Origin: Azohydromonas caseinilytica
GTDB lineage: Bacteria; Pseudomonadota; Gammaproteobacteria; Burkholderiales; Burkholderiaceae_C
Reading direction: 5' to 3'
DNA length: 64,000 nucleotides
NCBI RefSeq assembly: GCF_012927045.1
Contig: NZ_JABBFW010000008.1
Coordinates: 124,001-188,000, forward strand
The number at the start of each line of letters is the position of its first letter. Position 1 is the stretch's first letter. The translations under genes and the position numbers were made by a program. The notes beneath the pieces are model-generated. The model saw nothing but the letters and a program-made list of their open reading frames with translations, did not search any database and was not told where the DNA came from. Of the stretch, positions 13,200 through 21,930 are shown piece by piece.

Positions 13200-14246
13200 T
13201 CAGCGGCCGGCCACGATGGAGTTTCGCCGCCGCAGCGCCGCGCCGATGACGCCCACCCCGCACAGCATCAGCGCCCAGGTGCCGGGCTCGGGCACAGGCA
13301 CCGGCGAGGCGACGAACGAGACGCGCTGGCCGTCGAACAGGCCGGTGCCGACGATCTGGCCGCGCTCGTTGATATCGGCCGCGCTGACCAGCGTCCAGCG
13401 GCTGGCGTCGGGGCCGGCAATGAGGCGGTTGAGGTCCGTGCTCTGGCCGTCGCGGTAGACAAAGGCATGCAGGGCGCCGTCCACCACGGTATTGCCCACC
13501 ACCCAGCCGCGCTGGTTGAGCGCGTTGGAGCCGGCGGCGGAAAAGCCCAGGTAGCTCTTGCTGCCGTCGCTGTTGCGCAGCAGGTAGCCTCCTCCGTCCA
13601 CGCTCAGGATCTGGCCGTTGTCGTTGACCGCATAGGCGTCGGACAGGCCGTCCAGGAACGAGGCGCGGCCATTGCGGTAAATGAAGCCCTGCGTCGCCTC
13701 GCCGCTGACCATGGCCCGGCCCACGATGACGCCGTTGCGGTTGACGCCGGTGGCAAATGCCGCGCGCGCGCCTTCCAGATCGAAATCGACATATCGGCTG
13801 ATCTTGCCGTCGTAATAGAAATTCTTGTCGCCGATATTGCCCACGGCCTGCCCGGAACTGCTCAGCGCCCGGCCCATGCCCCAGTTGCCCGGGTCGGGGT
13901 TGATATTGAGCGCGCCCTTGGGGCCGTATAAGAAGGGTTGCGTCTGGCCGCTGGCGGTATTGGCGTTGTAGAGCACCTGGCCGCGGTTGTTGATGGCCAC
14001 CGGTACACTGGAATTGCCGCTTTGCGGCAGGAAGCTGAAGCCGTCCTTGTTGTAGATGAATGAGCGGGAGCCTGCCGAGTTTTCGGAATACCCTGCGACG
14101 TCGCCGCGATTGTTGATGCCTACCGCATTGAAGCTGGCGCCGCCGTCGAGGCCGGGGAGCATTTCAACGCGATATTGGGGCGCGGCCTGCGCGCCCAGGC
14201 TCGTCCCCAAGACTGCGGCGAGCGTTGCGGCAATTCGATAGGGCAT
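13200..14246 (-). CDS. Secreted HAF-repeat protein with PEP-CTERM sorting signal
   Basis: 348 residues. The ATG (complement of 14244-14246) has a GGGAG ribosome-binding site nearby and begins a clear signal peptide (MPYRIAATLAAVLGTSLGAQA). The body is made of HAF-like repeats: GINNRGDVAGYSE, AINNRGQVLYN, GVNRNGVIVGRAM, ALNQRGWVVGN and DINERGQIVGTG. Each pairs with an F[IV]Y-type strand, suggesting a beta-propeller-like fold. The C-terminus is a textbook PEP-CTERM signal: VPEPGTWALMLCG, a membrane segment, then an Arg cluster (LRRR). This predicts export, processing by an exosortase encoded elsewhere, and surface or matrix display. The function is unknown. The frame is open further upstream, but that part lacks secretory features. 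Confidence 0.85.
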   Translation of the reverse strand: MPYRIAATLAAVLGTSLGAQAAPQYRVEMLPGLDGGASFNAVGINNRGDVAGYSENSAGSRSFIYNKDGFSFLPQSGNSSVPVAINNRGQVLYNANTASGQTQPFLYGPKGALNINPDPGNWGMGRALSSSGQAVGNIGDKNFYYDGKISRYVDFDLEGARAAFATGVNRNGVIVGRAMVSGEATQGFIYRNGRASFLDGLSDAYAVNDNGQILSVDGGGYLLRNSDGSKSYLGFSAAGSNALNQRGWVVGNTVVDGALHAFVYRDGQSTDLNRLIAGPDASRWTLVSAADINERGQIVGTGLFDGQRVSFVASPVPVPEPGTWALMLCGVGVIGAALRRRNSIVAGR

Positions 14247-14633
14247 GGCTTGTCTCCCAGGAAAGCCGCAGCATAGGCAGCGTCCGGGACGGAACATATG
14301 CCGCGTACATGGGTCATCCCAGGCCTGTACAGGCGGTCGATTTACTTCTGCAAAATTCGGATACAGCATCGCCCCTAAATGGGCGGACGACCGGCTGCAA
14401 GTTTTGAAACATCCCGGAATCAATATTGCGGCCTGGATGCCAAGTCGAGCTTGCATAGGCGCTTTGTCCTGGTGAAGCCAGTACAAATCTCCTGGAACGA
14501 TCCCGTGATGTTTCCCTGGTCGCCTTGCGCTGGCGCATGGACCATCTTCGCAACCCGCCGCAACGCCTGGATGACGGGCGCAGGGCCAGGAGCCGGGGCG
14601 GTGCGGGCTCGACATGACCTGGGAGGAACTTGC
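14247..14633. promoter_or_regulatory. Divergent intergenic region between PEP-CTERM and lipoprotein genes
   Basis: A 387-bp region between two divergent exported-protein genes. It is noticeably less GC-rich than its surroundings around 14335-14480, as expected for promoters. A short inverted repeat (GCCCCTAAATGGGC, about 14371-14384) is visible. No regulator family can be assigned from it. Confidence 0.4.
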
Positions 14634-15101
14634 ATGCGCAACGTTGTGGTTCACGTCACGGCCGGTGCCAGTTTGACCGCCCTGCTGCTGGCCTGCGGAG
14701 GGCTGCGTGGTGGCGAGGAAGGCAACGTGTTCCAGGAGGCCCGGGGCCGCGGGCCGGGGCTGTCGCTGCGGGCCGAGGCCTCGGCCCGTGACCAGGTGGG
14801 CGGCCGCGAGCGCATCACGCTGACGCTGCGCAACGACGGCGTCGAGACCGCCACCCACATCCGGCCGCTGGCGCTGCCCTCGCACCTGCAGCTGCTGCAC
14901 GACGGCTGCACCGCGGAGCCGCTGCCCTCCGCGGCCAGCTGCAGCTACACCCTGGCCCTGGACAAGGCCGCCGCGCAGATCGGCCCGCTGGCGCTGCAGG
15001 TGCGCTACGACTACGCCGACATGCTCGACCGCAGCGCCGGCACCACGCTCAACGCCCTGGAAGGGCCGGCGCTGCTGGCCGCCCGGGATGCCGCGGACTG
15101 A
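14634..15101 (+). CDS. Small predicted lipoprotein, function unknown
   Basis: 155 residues. The ATG at 14634 follows a strong GGGAGGA ribosome-binding site; the longer open frame upstream is not needed. The N-terminus is a lipoprotein signal with lipobox L18-L19-A20-C21 followed by GG, predicting membrane anchoring. The mature part contains a region (about 45-135) with alternating strands and an ITLTLRNDG motif, resembling the immunoglobulin-like folds of CARDB/DUF11-type domains. It has two further cysteines about 12 residues apart (DGCTAE and AASCSY) that could form a disulfide. A strong terminator follows at 15130. No known function is recognised. Confidence 0.75.
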   Translation: MRNVVVHVTAGASLTALLLACGGLRGGEEGNVFQEARGRGPGLSLRAEASARDQVGGRERITLTLRNDGVETATHIRPLALPSHLQLLHDGCTAEPLPSAASCSYTLALDKAAAQIGPLALQVRYDYADMLDRSAGTTLNALEGPALLAARDAAD

Positions 15102-15129
15102 GCCCGGCCCGCGACCGCCCTTGACATGA

Positions 15130-15165
15130 CGCCCGCCCTGCCCGTGCCGGCAGGGCGGGCGTTTT
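15130..15165 (+). terminator. Rho-independent terminator
   Basis: A perfect 13-bp stem (CGCCCGCCCTGCC / GGCAGGGCGGGCG) with a 6-nt loop is followed by TTTT. It lies 28 bp past the lipoprotein gene. The T-run is on the plus-strand side only, so it terminates rightward transcription and separates it from the leftward DAHP synthase gene. Confidence 0.9.
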
Positions 15166-15207
15166 CGCGTCGGGCCGCAGGCGCGGTCCGGGCGTGGCGC
15201 CGGGGCC

Positions 15208-16548
15208 TCAGCGCCGGCCCAGCATCTGCGCGATCAGGAAGGCCAGCTCCAGGCTCTGCGAGCCGTTGAGCCGCGGATCGCAGGCGGTCAGGTAGCGCGC
15301 CGCCAGCCCCTCGTCGGTGAGCGCCTGTGCGCCGCCGCGGCACTCGGTGACGTCCTGGCCCGTCATCTCGAAATGCACCCCGCCGGCATGGCTGCCCTCC
15401 TGGGCGTGCACGGCGAAGAACTCGCGCACCTCCTGCAGGATGCGGCCGAAGTCGCGCGTCTTGAGGCCGTTGGAGGCGGTGACGGTGTTGCCGTGCATCG
15501 GGTCGCAGCACCACACCACGCTGCGGCCGGCCTGGCGCACGGCGCGCACCAGCGCCGGCAGCGTCTGCGCCACCTGGCCCGCGCCCATGCGGCTGATGAG
15601 CACCATGCGGCCGGGCTCGTTGCCCGGGTCCAGCACGTCGAGCAGGCGCAGCACGTCCTCGGGGCGCGCCGTGGGCCCCAGCTTCACGCCCAGCGCGTTG
15701 TCCAGCCCGCGCAGGAACTCCACATGCGCGCCCGCCGGGTCGCGCGTGCGCTCGCCCAGCCACAGCATGTGCGCTGAGCCGCCGTACCAGCGGCCACCTT
15801 CGGCCGGGCGCGCCAGCGCCTGCTCGTAGTGCAGGTGCAGCGCCTCGTGCGAGGTGTAGAACTCCACCTCGCGCAGCTGCGGCGTGCCCGCGTCGAAGCC
15901 GCAGGCCTCCATGAAGGCCAGCGAGTCGGTGATGCGGTCGGCCAGGGCCTCGAAGCGCTCGCCTTGCGGACTGGCCTTGACGAAGTCCGCCGTCCAGCGG
16001 TGCACCTGGTGCAGGTCGGCGAAGCCGCCGTGGGAGAGCGCGCGCAGCAGGTTCAGCGTCGCGGCCGAGTGCGAGTAGGCCGCCAGCAGCCGCTGCGGAT
16101 CGGGCTGGCGCGCCGCCTCGGTGAAGGCGCCGGCGTTGACGATGTCGCCGCGGTAGGAGGGCAGCGTCACGCCGTCCTGGGTCTCGGTGTCGGAGGAGCG
16201 CGGCTTGGCGAATTGCCCGGCGATGCGCCCGACCTTCACCACCGGGCACTTGGCGGCGTAGGTCAGCACCACGGCCATCTGCAGGATGACGCGGAAGGTG
16301 TCGCGCACGCTGGCTTCGCCGAGCTCGTCGAAGCTCTCGGCGCAGTCGCCGCCCTGCAGCAGGAAGGCATCGCCGCGCGCCACCGCCGCCAGCCGCTGGC
16401 GCAGCGCGGCGATCTCGCCGGCAAAGATCAGCGGCGGCCGGCCGGCGAGCTGGCGCTCGGTCTCCTGCAGCGCCGCGGTGTCGGAATAGGCCGGCAGCTG
16501 GCGCGCCGGGCGCTGGCGCCAGCTGGATACGGACCAGGGCATGGACAT
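15208..16548 (-). CDS. Class II 3-deoxy-7-phosphoheptulonate (DAHP) synthase
   Basis: 446 residues. It condenses phosphoenolpyruvate and erythrose-4-phosphate, the first step of the shikimate pathway. The plant-type (AroAII) signatures are present: [12 protein letters not shown] (metal-binding Cys), [33 protein letters not shown] and [15 protein letters not shown]. The length matches the family. The start at 16548 is chosen because GAGGAG lies about 8 nt upstream; a second ATG two codons later is possible. It is transcribed away from the hybrid kinase gene, sharing a roughly 100-bp intergenic region with it, and is not part of a visible operon. Confidence 0.95.
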   Translation of the reverse strand: MSMPWSVSSWRQRPARQLPAYSDTAALQETERQLAGRPPLIFAGEIAALRQRLAAVARGDAFLLQGGDCAESFDELGEASVRDTFRVILQMAVVLTYAAKCPVVKVGRIAGQFAKPRSSDTETQDGVTLPSYRGDIVNAGAFTEAARQPDPQRLLAAYSHSAATLNLLRALSHGGFADLHQVHRWTADFVKASPQGERFEALADRITDSLAFMEACGFDAGTPQLREVEFYTSHEALHLHYEQALARPAEGGRWYGGSAHMLWLGERTRDPAGAHVEFLRGLDNALGVKLGPTARPEDVLRLLDVLDPGNEPGRMVLISRMGAGQVAQTLPALVRAVRQAGRSVVWCCDPMHGNTVTASNGLKTRDFGRILQEVREFFAVHAQEGSHAGGVHFEMTGQDVTECRGGAQALTDEGLAARYLTACDPRLNGSQSLELAFLIAQMLGRR

Positions 16549-16645
16549 GGCGGATCTCCTCAACGGGTGTGTTCGTGTGTGGCAGCGCGCCGCCAGCGGG
16601 GGCACGCCACGGGTGCGGCCAGGGTAGCGCGGCAGCTCGTCAACA

Positions 16646-18880
16646 ATGAGCGTCCCTGACCTGGAGCGCGCGGTGACTCTCAAAAGCCAATGGAAGCGGT
16701 GGTTGCTCGCCGTGCTGCTCTACGCCGCTGCCACGGGCATGAATTTCGTCCTGCAGCCCGTGGCCGGTGGCCGGATTCCCTTGTTGCCTTACTTTCCCGC
16801 GCTGGTGCTCACCGGCCTGTATGCCGGCGCCGGCCCGGCCGTCGCCCTGCTGGTGGCCGCGGTGCTGAGCGTGGTGGTGTTCTGGGTCGAGCCGGCCGGT
16901 GTGCTGTGGCCGATGGCCCAGCCCTCGGACCTCATCATTCCCGTGCTGTTCCTGATCGCCGGCGGCATGGTGGCCGGCGTGGCCTCGTGGGCGCGCCGGC
17001 TGCTGCGGCAGGACCGCGACAACCGCCAGCGCCTGAACATGGCGCTGACGGCCGGGCGGATGGCGGCCTGGGAATGGCACATCGGCACGGGCGCGATGCA
17101 GTTCTCCGAAGGCGCCGAGGCGCTGTTCGGCATGACGTGGCGCCATGTGGACGAGGCCTGGCCGCTGGGCCATCCGGATGACGTGGAACGGGTCCGGGGC
17201 GTCATCGAGCAGGCGCTGCGCGAGGGACGGGACTACCGCTTCACGAGCCGGATGATCCGGGCCGACACCCGGGAGCTGCGCTGGATCGAGACCACCGGCT
17301 ACGTGCATCGCGACGCGCACGGCCGGGCCGTGCGCGTCTCGGGCGTGACGGCCGACGTGACCGAGCGGCAGCGCGCCCTGGAGGCCAGCCAGGCGGCCGA
17401 GGCGCGTCTTCAGCTGGCCCTGGAGAGCGGCAAGGTCACGGCCTGGGAGTGCGACGCCGAGCGCCGCTACATCTGGATTCACAACACGCGCCTCGGTCTC
17501 AAGCCGGCGGACGTGGTCGGCCGGCGCCTGGGCGACGTCATCCCGAACGAGGCGCACCGGCAGGCCATCGACCGCGTCTACGCCGGCGGCGAGCCGCAGC
17601 AGTTCCAGATCGAGGGCGAGTTCCGGGGCCAGCCCTACCACCTGCTGTGCTCGGTGCGCGCCGAAAAGGACGCGGCCGGCCGCGTCACGCGCGTCATTGG
17701 CGCCTCGGTGGACGTGACCGAGCTGGCGGCGGCGCAGGCGCAGCTGCGCCGGGAGAGCCAGCGCAAGGACGCCTTCCTGGCCACGCTGGCCCACGAGTTG
17801 CGCAACCCGATGGCACCGATCCGCTACGCCGTGGCCATGCTGGGCGAGAACACGCCGGCGGCGGTGCGCGAGCAGGCGCGCGCCATCATCGGCCGCCAGG
17901 CCGCGCACATGTCCCGGCTGCTGGATGACCTGCTGGACATGAGCCGCATCACGCGCAACGCCATCGAGCTGCAACGCGAGCTGCTGGACCTGCGCGGCGT
18001 CATCGGGCAGGCGGTGGACGGCGTCCGGCCGGCCTATGCCGAGCTCGGCCACCGGCTGGTGGTGTCGTCGCCGCCGCAGCCGGTGTGGGTGGATGGCGAC
18101 TCGACCCGGCTGCAGCAGGTGCTGGGCAACCTGCTGGACAACGCCGCCAAGTACACGCCGCCGGGCGGCGAGGTCACGGTGCGCCTGGACCTGCAGGGCG
18201 CCGAGGCGCTGCTGAGCGTGAGCGACAACGGCCTGGGCATCGAGCCGCGCGACCAGGCGCAGGTCTTCGAGCTGTTCTCCCAGGTGCGCCCGCCCGGCCA
18301 CGGCGGCACGGGGCTGGGCATCGGCCTGGCAGTGGTGAGGCAGCTGGTGGAGCTGCATGGCGGGCGCATCGAGCTGCACAGCGCGGGCGCCGGTCGGGGC
18401 AGCTGCTTCACGGTGCGGCTGCCGCTGGCGCCGCGCCAGGAAGAGCCGGCCGAGCCGGCGCCGGCAGCCAAGGTGGTGAGCCTGTTCCCGCGCGGCCCCG
18501 CGGCGCTGATCGTGGACGACAACCGCGATGCCGCCGACAGCCTGGCCGTGCTGCTGCGCGCCAACGGCTTCACCGCCAGCACCGTCTACGACGGTGCCGC
18601 CGCACTGCAGGCCTTCGACGCGCTGCGGCCCCAGGTGCTGCTGCTGGACCTGGGGCTGCCCGACATCTCCGGCCTGGAGGTGGCGCGAACGATCCGCCGG
18701 CGGCCGGCCGGTGCGGCGGTGACGCTGGTGGCCATCACCGGCTGGGGCCAGGACAAGGACCGCCAGCAGACGCGCGAGGCCGGCTTCGACCAGCACCTGG
18801 TGAAGCCGGTGGACCCGGCGCAGTTGCTGGCGCTGCTGCGCCCGCTGCGGCCCCCTACGGGCACGGCGGACGCGGGGTAG
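16646..18880 (+). CDS. Membrane-bound PAS hybrid sensor histidine kinase
   Basis: 744 residues from the ATG at 16646. An in-frame GTG at 16673 has a better-placed GGAG and would give 735. Residues about 18-120 form several membrane helices of DUF4118/KdpD-like type with short loops, so it senses in or near the inner membrane. Two PAS domains follow (about 130-245 and 250-365). Then come HisKA with phospho-acceptor H383 ([11 protein letters not shown]), HATPase_c ([25 protein letters not shown]) and a C-terminal receiver with D668 (LLLDLGLPD). No output regulator gene is adjacent, so its partner must be elsewhere. The signal is unknown. Confidence 0.92.
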   Translation: MSVPDLERAVTLKSQWKRWLLAVLLYAAATGMNFVLQPVAGGRIPLLPYFPALVLTGLYAGAGPAVALLVAAVLSVVVFWVEPAGVLWPMAQPSDLIIPVLFLIAGGMVAGVASWARRLLRQDRDNRQRLNMALTAGRMAAWEWHIGTGAMQFSEGAEALFGMTWRHVDEAWPLGHPDDVERVRGVIEQALREGRDYRFTSRMIRADTRELRWIETTGYVHRDAHGRAVRVSGVTADVTERQRALEASQAAEARLQLALESGKVTAWECDAERRYIWIHNTRLGLKPADVVGRRLGDVIPNEAHRQAIDRVYAGGEPQQFQIEGEFRGQPYHLLCSVRAEKDAAGRVTRVIGASVDVTELAAAQAQLRRESQRKDAFLATLAHELRNPMAPIRYAVAMLGENTPAAVREQARAIIGRQAAHMSRLLDDLLDMSRITRNAIELQRELLDLRGVIGQAVDGVRPAYAELGHRLVVSSPPQPVWVDGDSTRLQQVLGNLLDNAAKYTPPGGEVTVRLDLQGAEALLSVSDNGLGIEPRDQAQVFELFSQVRPPGHGGTGLGIGLAVVRQLVELHGGRIELHSAGAGRGSCFTVRLPLAPRQEEPAEPAPAAKVVSLFPRGPAALIVDDNRDAADSLAVLLRANGFTASTVYDGAAALQAFDALRPQVLLLDLGLPDISGLEVARTIRRRPAGAAVTLVAITGWGQDKDRQQTREAGFDQHLVKPVDPAQLLALLRPLRPPTGTADAG

Positions 18881-18898
18881 CGCCGCCGGGGCCGCCGG

Positions 18899-20395
18899 CT
18901 ATGCCGCCGCGGCCGTCGCTTCTTCCGCTTGCTCCAGCACCCGGCGCAGCCCGGCCACCGCCGCGCGCAGCTGCTCGGCCGAGAAGCCGCCGAAGCCGAA
19001 CATCAGCCCGTGCCGGCGCCGCTCGGTCGCGTACATGGGCGAGACGGCGCGCAGCGCGATGCCGGCATCCAGCGCGGCCGCGGCCACCGCCACGTCGTCC
19101 AGGCCCTCGCGCAGCCAGCCCACCAGGTGCATGCCCTGGTCGCAGGGCTCCAGCGTGATCCACTCGGACAGCGACTGCTCGATGGCCGCGATCAGCACCG
19201 CGCGCCGCTGGGCGTAGGCGCCGCGGATGCGCCGGATGTGGGCCTCGAAATGGCCCTCGCGCATGTAGGCCGCCAGTGCCTGCTGCTCGGCCGTCGGCGA
19301 ATGCCGGTCCATGAGCACGCGCAATCCGGCAAAGGCTTCCACCAGCGGTTCCGGCATGACGGCGTAGCCCAGGCGCAGCGAGGGGAACAGCACCTTGCTG
19401 AAGGTGCCCAGATAGATCACGCGGGCCGGGTCCAGGCTCTGCAGCGAGGGGAAGGGGTGCCCGGCGTAGCGCAGCTCGCTGTCGTAGTCGTCCTCGACGA
19501 TCCAGGCGTCCTGCCGCTGGGCCCAGGCCAGCAGCGCTTGGCGCCGCGCCATGCTCAGCGGCATGCCCAGGGGGTGCTGGTGCGAGGGCGTGACGAAGGC
19601 GGCGCGCGCCTGCGGGCAGGCCGCCGCGGCCAGCGCGACGTCCATGCCCTGGCGGTCCACCGGCACGCGCAGGGCGCGCACGCCGAACTCCTCCACCAGC
19701 GCGGTGAGCCCGGCATAGCCCGGGTCCTCGACCCACACCGCGTCGCCCGGCGACAGCAGCACCCGGCCGGCCAGGTACAGGCCCTGTTGGGTGCCGCCGG
19801 TGATGAGCACCTGCTCCGGCTCGCAGTGCACCGCGCGGGCGCGGCGCACGTAGTCGGCCACTGCCTCGCGCAGCCCGGCCACGCCGCGCGGGTCGCCATA
19901 GGGTGCGGGCGCACCCAGGCGCGAGGCGCGCACGCGGTTGCCCACACGCCGCCACTGCTCGTCCGGCGCCGCGGCGCCGCCGGGGATCGCGATCGCGAAC
20001 GGCACTGCCGGCAGCGCGGCGAGCTGGCGCGCCATGGCGGCGTAGCGCAGCGCCTGGGGCGGGAGCTTGGGCGCGGCGGGCGGCCGGGCCGCCGTGTCAC
20101 CGGGCGCGGCGCAGTCCCAGGCCTGTACGGGCAGGACGACCCGGGTGCCGGCGCCGACCTGGGCTTCCAGGTAGCCCTCCGCGATCAGCTGCTCGAAGGC
20201 CTCCATGACCGTGCCGCGCGACAGCCCCAGCGATGCCGCCAGCGTGCGGGTGGACGGCAGCAGCTCGCCGGCCTTGAGCTCGCCGCGGGCGATGGCCGCG
20301 CGCAGGCCCTGGGCCAGCTGCCGCCCCAGGGCGCCGGCCTCGCGGTCGAAGGCGCCCAGCGACGGGATCTCGATGCTGCGGCGGGTCCGGGACAT
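18899..20395 (-). CDS. MocR/PdxR-family transcriptional regulator (GntR HTH fused to aminotransferase-like domain)
   Basis: 498 residues. The N-terminal GntR winged helix (about 20-85: LKAGELLPSTRTLAASLGLS, then RGTVMEAFEQLIAEGYLE) is joined by a linker to a fold-type-I aminotransferase domain. The PLP lysine is predicted as K334 in LGTFSKVLFPSLRLG. Such regulators sense PLP or amino compounds; PdxR members control vitamin B6 synthesis, but no pdx gene is nearby, so the target here is probably the divergent osmC. The start at 20395 begins MSRTRRSIEI; the open frame continues 33 codons further upstream through the operator region. TGAAAGTGGC direct repeats overlap this start, which suggests autoregulation. 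Confidence 0.9.
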   Translation of the reverse strand: MSRTRRSIEIPSLGAFDREAGALGRQLAQGLRAAIARGELKAGELLPSTRTLAASLGLSRGTVMEAFEQLIAEGYLEAQVGAGTRVVLPVQAWDCAAPGDTAARPPAAPKLPPQALRYAAMARQLAALPAVPFAIAIPGGAAAPDEQWRRVGNRVRASRLGAPAPYGDPRGVAGLREAVADYVRRARAVHCEPEQVLITGGTQQGLYLAGRVLLSPGDAVWVEDPGYAGLTALVEEFGVRALRVPVDRQGMDVALAAAACPQARAAFVTPSHQHPLGMPLSMARRQALLAWAQRQDAWIVEDDYDSELRYAGHPFPSLQSLDPARVIYLGTFSKVLFPSLRLGYAVMPEPLVEAFAGLRVLMDRHSPTAEQQALAAYMREGHFEAHIRRIRGAYAQRRAVLIAAIEQSLSEWITLEPCDQGMHLVGWLREGLDDVAVAAAALDAGIALRAVSPMYATERRRHGLMFGFGGFSAEQLRAAVAGLRRVLEQAEEATAAAA

Positions 20396-20446
20396 GAAAG
20401 TGGCCTGCTCGGAAGAGGTGAAAGTGGCTCTCAACTTTATGCCACT
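20395..20446. promoter_or_regulatory. Direct-repeat operator candidate for the MocR regulator
   Basis: TGAAAGTGGC occurs at 20395-20404 and again at 20419-20428, exactly 24 bp apart. An inverted GCCACT follows at 20441-20446. MocR/PdxR proteins are known to bind direct repeats in their own divergent promoter regions. The first copy overlaps the regulator's start codon. Assignment to this regulator is an inference from position and architecture. Confidence 0.65.
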
Positions 20447-20492
20447 GCCTTCGCAGAATGCGGGCCCAGGACAGTGATTCGAAAGGCCCGCC

Positions 20493-20966
20493 ATGCACCA
20501 CTACACCGCCCACGTCGTCTGGAACCGCGGCGACCAGGACTTCCTGGACAACCGCTACAGCCGCCGGCACCTGATCGAGTTCGACGGCGGCGCGGTGCTG
20601 CCCGGCTCCTCCTCGCCGCACGTGGTGCGGGTGCCGCTGTCGGACCCGTCCGCGGTGGACCCGGAGGAGACCTTCGTGGCCTCGCTGTCCAGCTGCCACA
20701 TGCTCTGGTTCCTCTCCATCGCCGCGGCCCGGGGCTTCCGCGTCGACCGCTACGCCGACCGGGCCGAGGGCGTGATGGAGAAGAACGCACAGGGCAAGCT
20801 GTACATGTCGGCGGTCACGCTGCGCCCGCAAGTGAGCTTCTCCGGCGAGCGGCTGCCGGGGCTGGAGGAGTTCCAGGCCATGCACCACGAGGCCCACGCG
20901 GAATGCTTCATCGCCAACTCCGTGCTGACCCGGGTGCGCTGCGAGCCGGTGCTGGCGGCCGGCTGA
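20493..20966 (+). CDS. OsmC-family peroxide-detoxifying protein
   Basis: 157 residues, the usual OsmC length. OsmC/Ohr proteins reduce organic hydroperoxides with a pair of cysteines. Here they are C68 in ASLSSCHMLWFL and C138 in HAECFIANSVL, both in their family contexts. The N-terminal beta region (HYTAHVVWNRG) is also typical. It begins about 100 bp from the divergent MocR-type regulator with the direct repeats between them, so that regulator is its likely controller. The paiB-like gene follows 71 bp later in the same direction. Confidence 0.9.
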   Translation: MHHYTAHVVWNRGDQDFLDNRYSRRHLIEFDGGAVLPGSSSPHVVRVPLSDPSAVDPEETFVASLSSCHMLWFLSIAAARGFRVDRYADRAEGVMEKNAQGKLYMSAVTLRPQVSFSGERLPGLEEFQAMHHEAHAECFIANSVLTRVRCEPVLAAG

Positions 20967-21037
20967 ACACGGACGCCACCCGGACCCGAGTCCGCCCGCC
21001 GGCGGCACCCAACGACCCACCACCGAGAGAACGAGCC

Positions 21038-21658
21038 ATGTACTGCCCCGCCGCCTTCAGGGAAGAACGCCTGGACGTGATGCACGCGCTGATGCGTGCC
21101 CATCCATTGGCCACGCTGGTCACGGCCGGGGCTGGCGGGCTGCGGGTCAACCTGCTGCCCTTCAGCCTGGCCGAGGACGGCGGCAAGGGCGTGCTTCGCG
21201 CCCACCTGGCCCGGGCCAACGATCAGGTCGCGGCGCTGCGCGAGGGCGCACCGGCGCTGCTGGTGTTCCAGGGGCCGCAGGCCTACGTGGCGCCGGCCTG
21301 GTATCCCTCGAAGGCCGAGCACGGCAAGGTGGTGCCGACCTGGAACTACGCGGCGGTGGAGGTGCGCGGCACGCCGCGGGTCATCGACGACCCGTCCTGG
21401 GTGCGCGCGCAGATCGAGGCCCTGACGGCGCAGCAGGAGCAGGGCCGCCCCGATCCCTGGCAGGTGCCGGACGCGCCCGGGGCCTTCATCGACGGCCTGC
21501 TCAAGGTCCTGGTGGGGGTGGAGATCCCGATCGGGCACATCGAGGGCAAGTGGAAGGTCAGCCAGAACCGCTCCACCGCCGACCGGCAGGGCGTGGCGCA
21601 GGGCCTGCGCCGCGAGGGCGTGAGCGAGGCGATGGCGCGGCTGGTGGACCCGGCCTGA
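21038..21658 (+). CDS. FMN-binding PaiB-family protein
   Basis: 206 residues. Begins MYCPAAFREERLDVMHALMR and contains the conserved PaiB core: HPLATLVT near 25-32, LPFSLAED, HLARANDQ, AYVAPAWYPSK and VPTWNYAAVEVRG. It ends with KWKVSQNRS. PaiB-like proteins have a split-barrel FMN-binding fold and are annotated as negative regulators of sporulation and protease genes in Bacillus; in proteobacteria the biochemical role is not established. It follows osmC and may be co-transcribed. The start is supported by the family N-terminus, although the ribosome-binding site is weak. Confidence 0.88.
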   Translation: MYCPAAFREERLDVMHALMRAHPLATLVTAGAGGLRVNLLPFSLAEDGGKGVLRAHLARANDQVAALREGAPALLVFQGPQAYVAPAWYPSKAEHGKVVPTWNYAAVEVRGTPRVIDDPSWVRAQIEALTAQQEQGRPDPWQVPDAPGAFIDGLLKVLVGVEIPIGHIEGKWKVSQNRSTADRQGVAQGLRREGVSEAMARLVDPA

Positions 21659-21685
21659 GCCACTCTCGCCCGCCAGTGAGGTATT

Positions 21686-21799
21686 CCGTTCGTCCTGAGG
21701 TATCGAAGGATGAACGGCCCTCACCGTGGCGCCGCCATCGCAGCCTGTCGGATTCGTGCTTCGATACCTCAGTACGAACGGGTCATTTCACGATCAAAG
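21686..21799. repeat. Dispersed long-hairpin repeat, copy A
   Basis: The left arm (21686-21714, CCGTTCGTCCTGAGGTATCG...) and right arm (21753-21781) are 29-nt inverted repeats with three mismatches. They enclose about 38 bp. A second copy of the whole unit lies at 47627-47740, sharing arms, interior and about 18 bp of right flank. No transposase is linked. The element looks like a REP/MITE-type intergenic repeat. Confidence 0.85.
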
Positions 21800-21856
21800 T
21801 GGAATCGGAATGAACCGCTACCGGCTGGCGGCGGCGAGGCTGCTGCCGTACACTCA

Positions 21857-21872
21857 ACTTAGCCCGCTAAGT
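21857..21872. promoter_or_regulatory. Perfect palindrome, candidate MarR operator (site 1)
   Basis: ACTTAGCCCGCTAAGT is a perfect 7+2+7 palindrome. It lies 59 bp before the start of the decarboxylase/binding-protein-like gene and just after a TACACT hexamer (21849-21854) that could be a -10 box. A related sequence lies at 26104-26120, upstream of the converging aldolase/tctC operon. The MarR gene between the two operons is the obvious candidate regulator (inference). Confidence 0.6.
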
Positions 21873-21930
21873 AAAACCGTTGCCGAAGCGGGTGGCTGCA
21901 CGACCGCCCAACCTCGAACCTGCTCTTCTC

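Noticed and set aside
21686-21799. Insertion sequence or mobile element with transposase
   Set aside because: The element is about 114 bp and non-coding, with no transposase gene; best described as a REP/MITE-like repeat.
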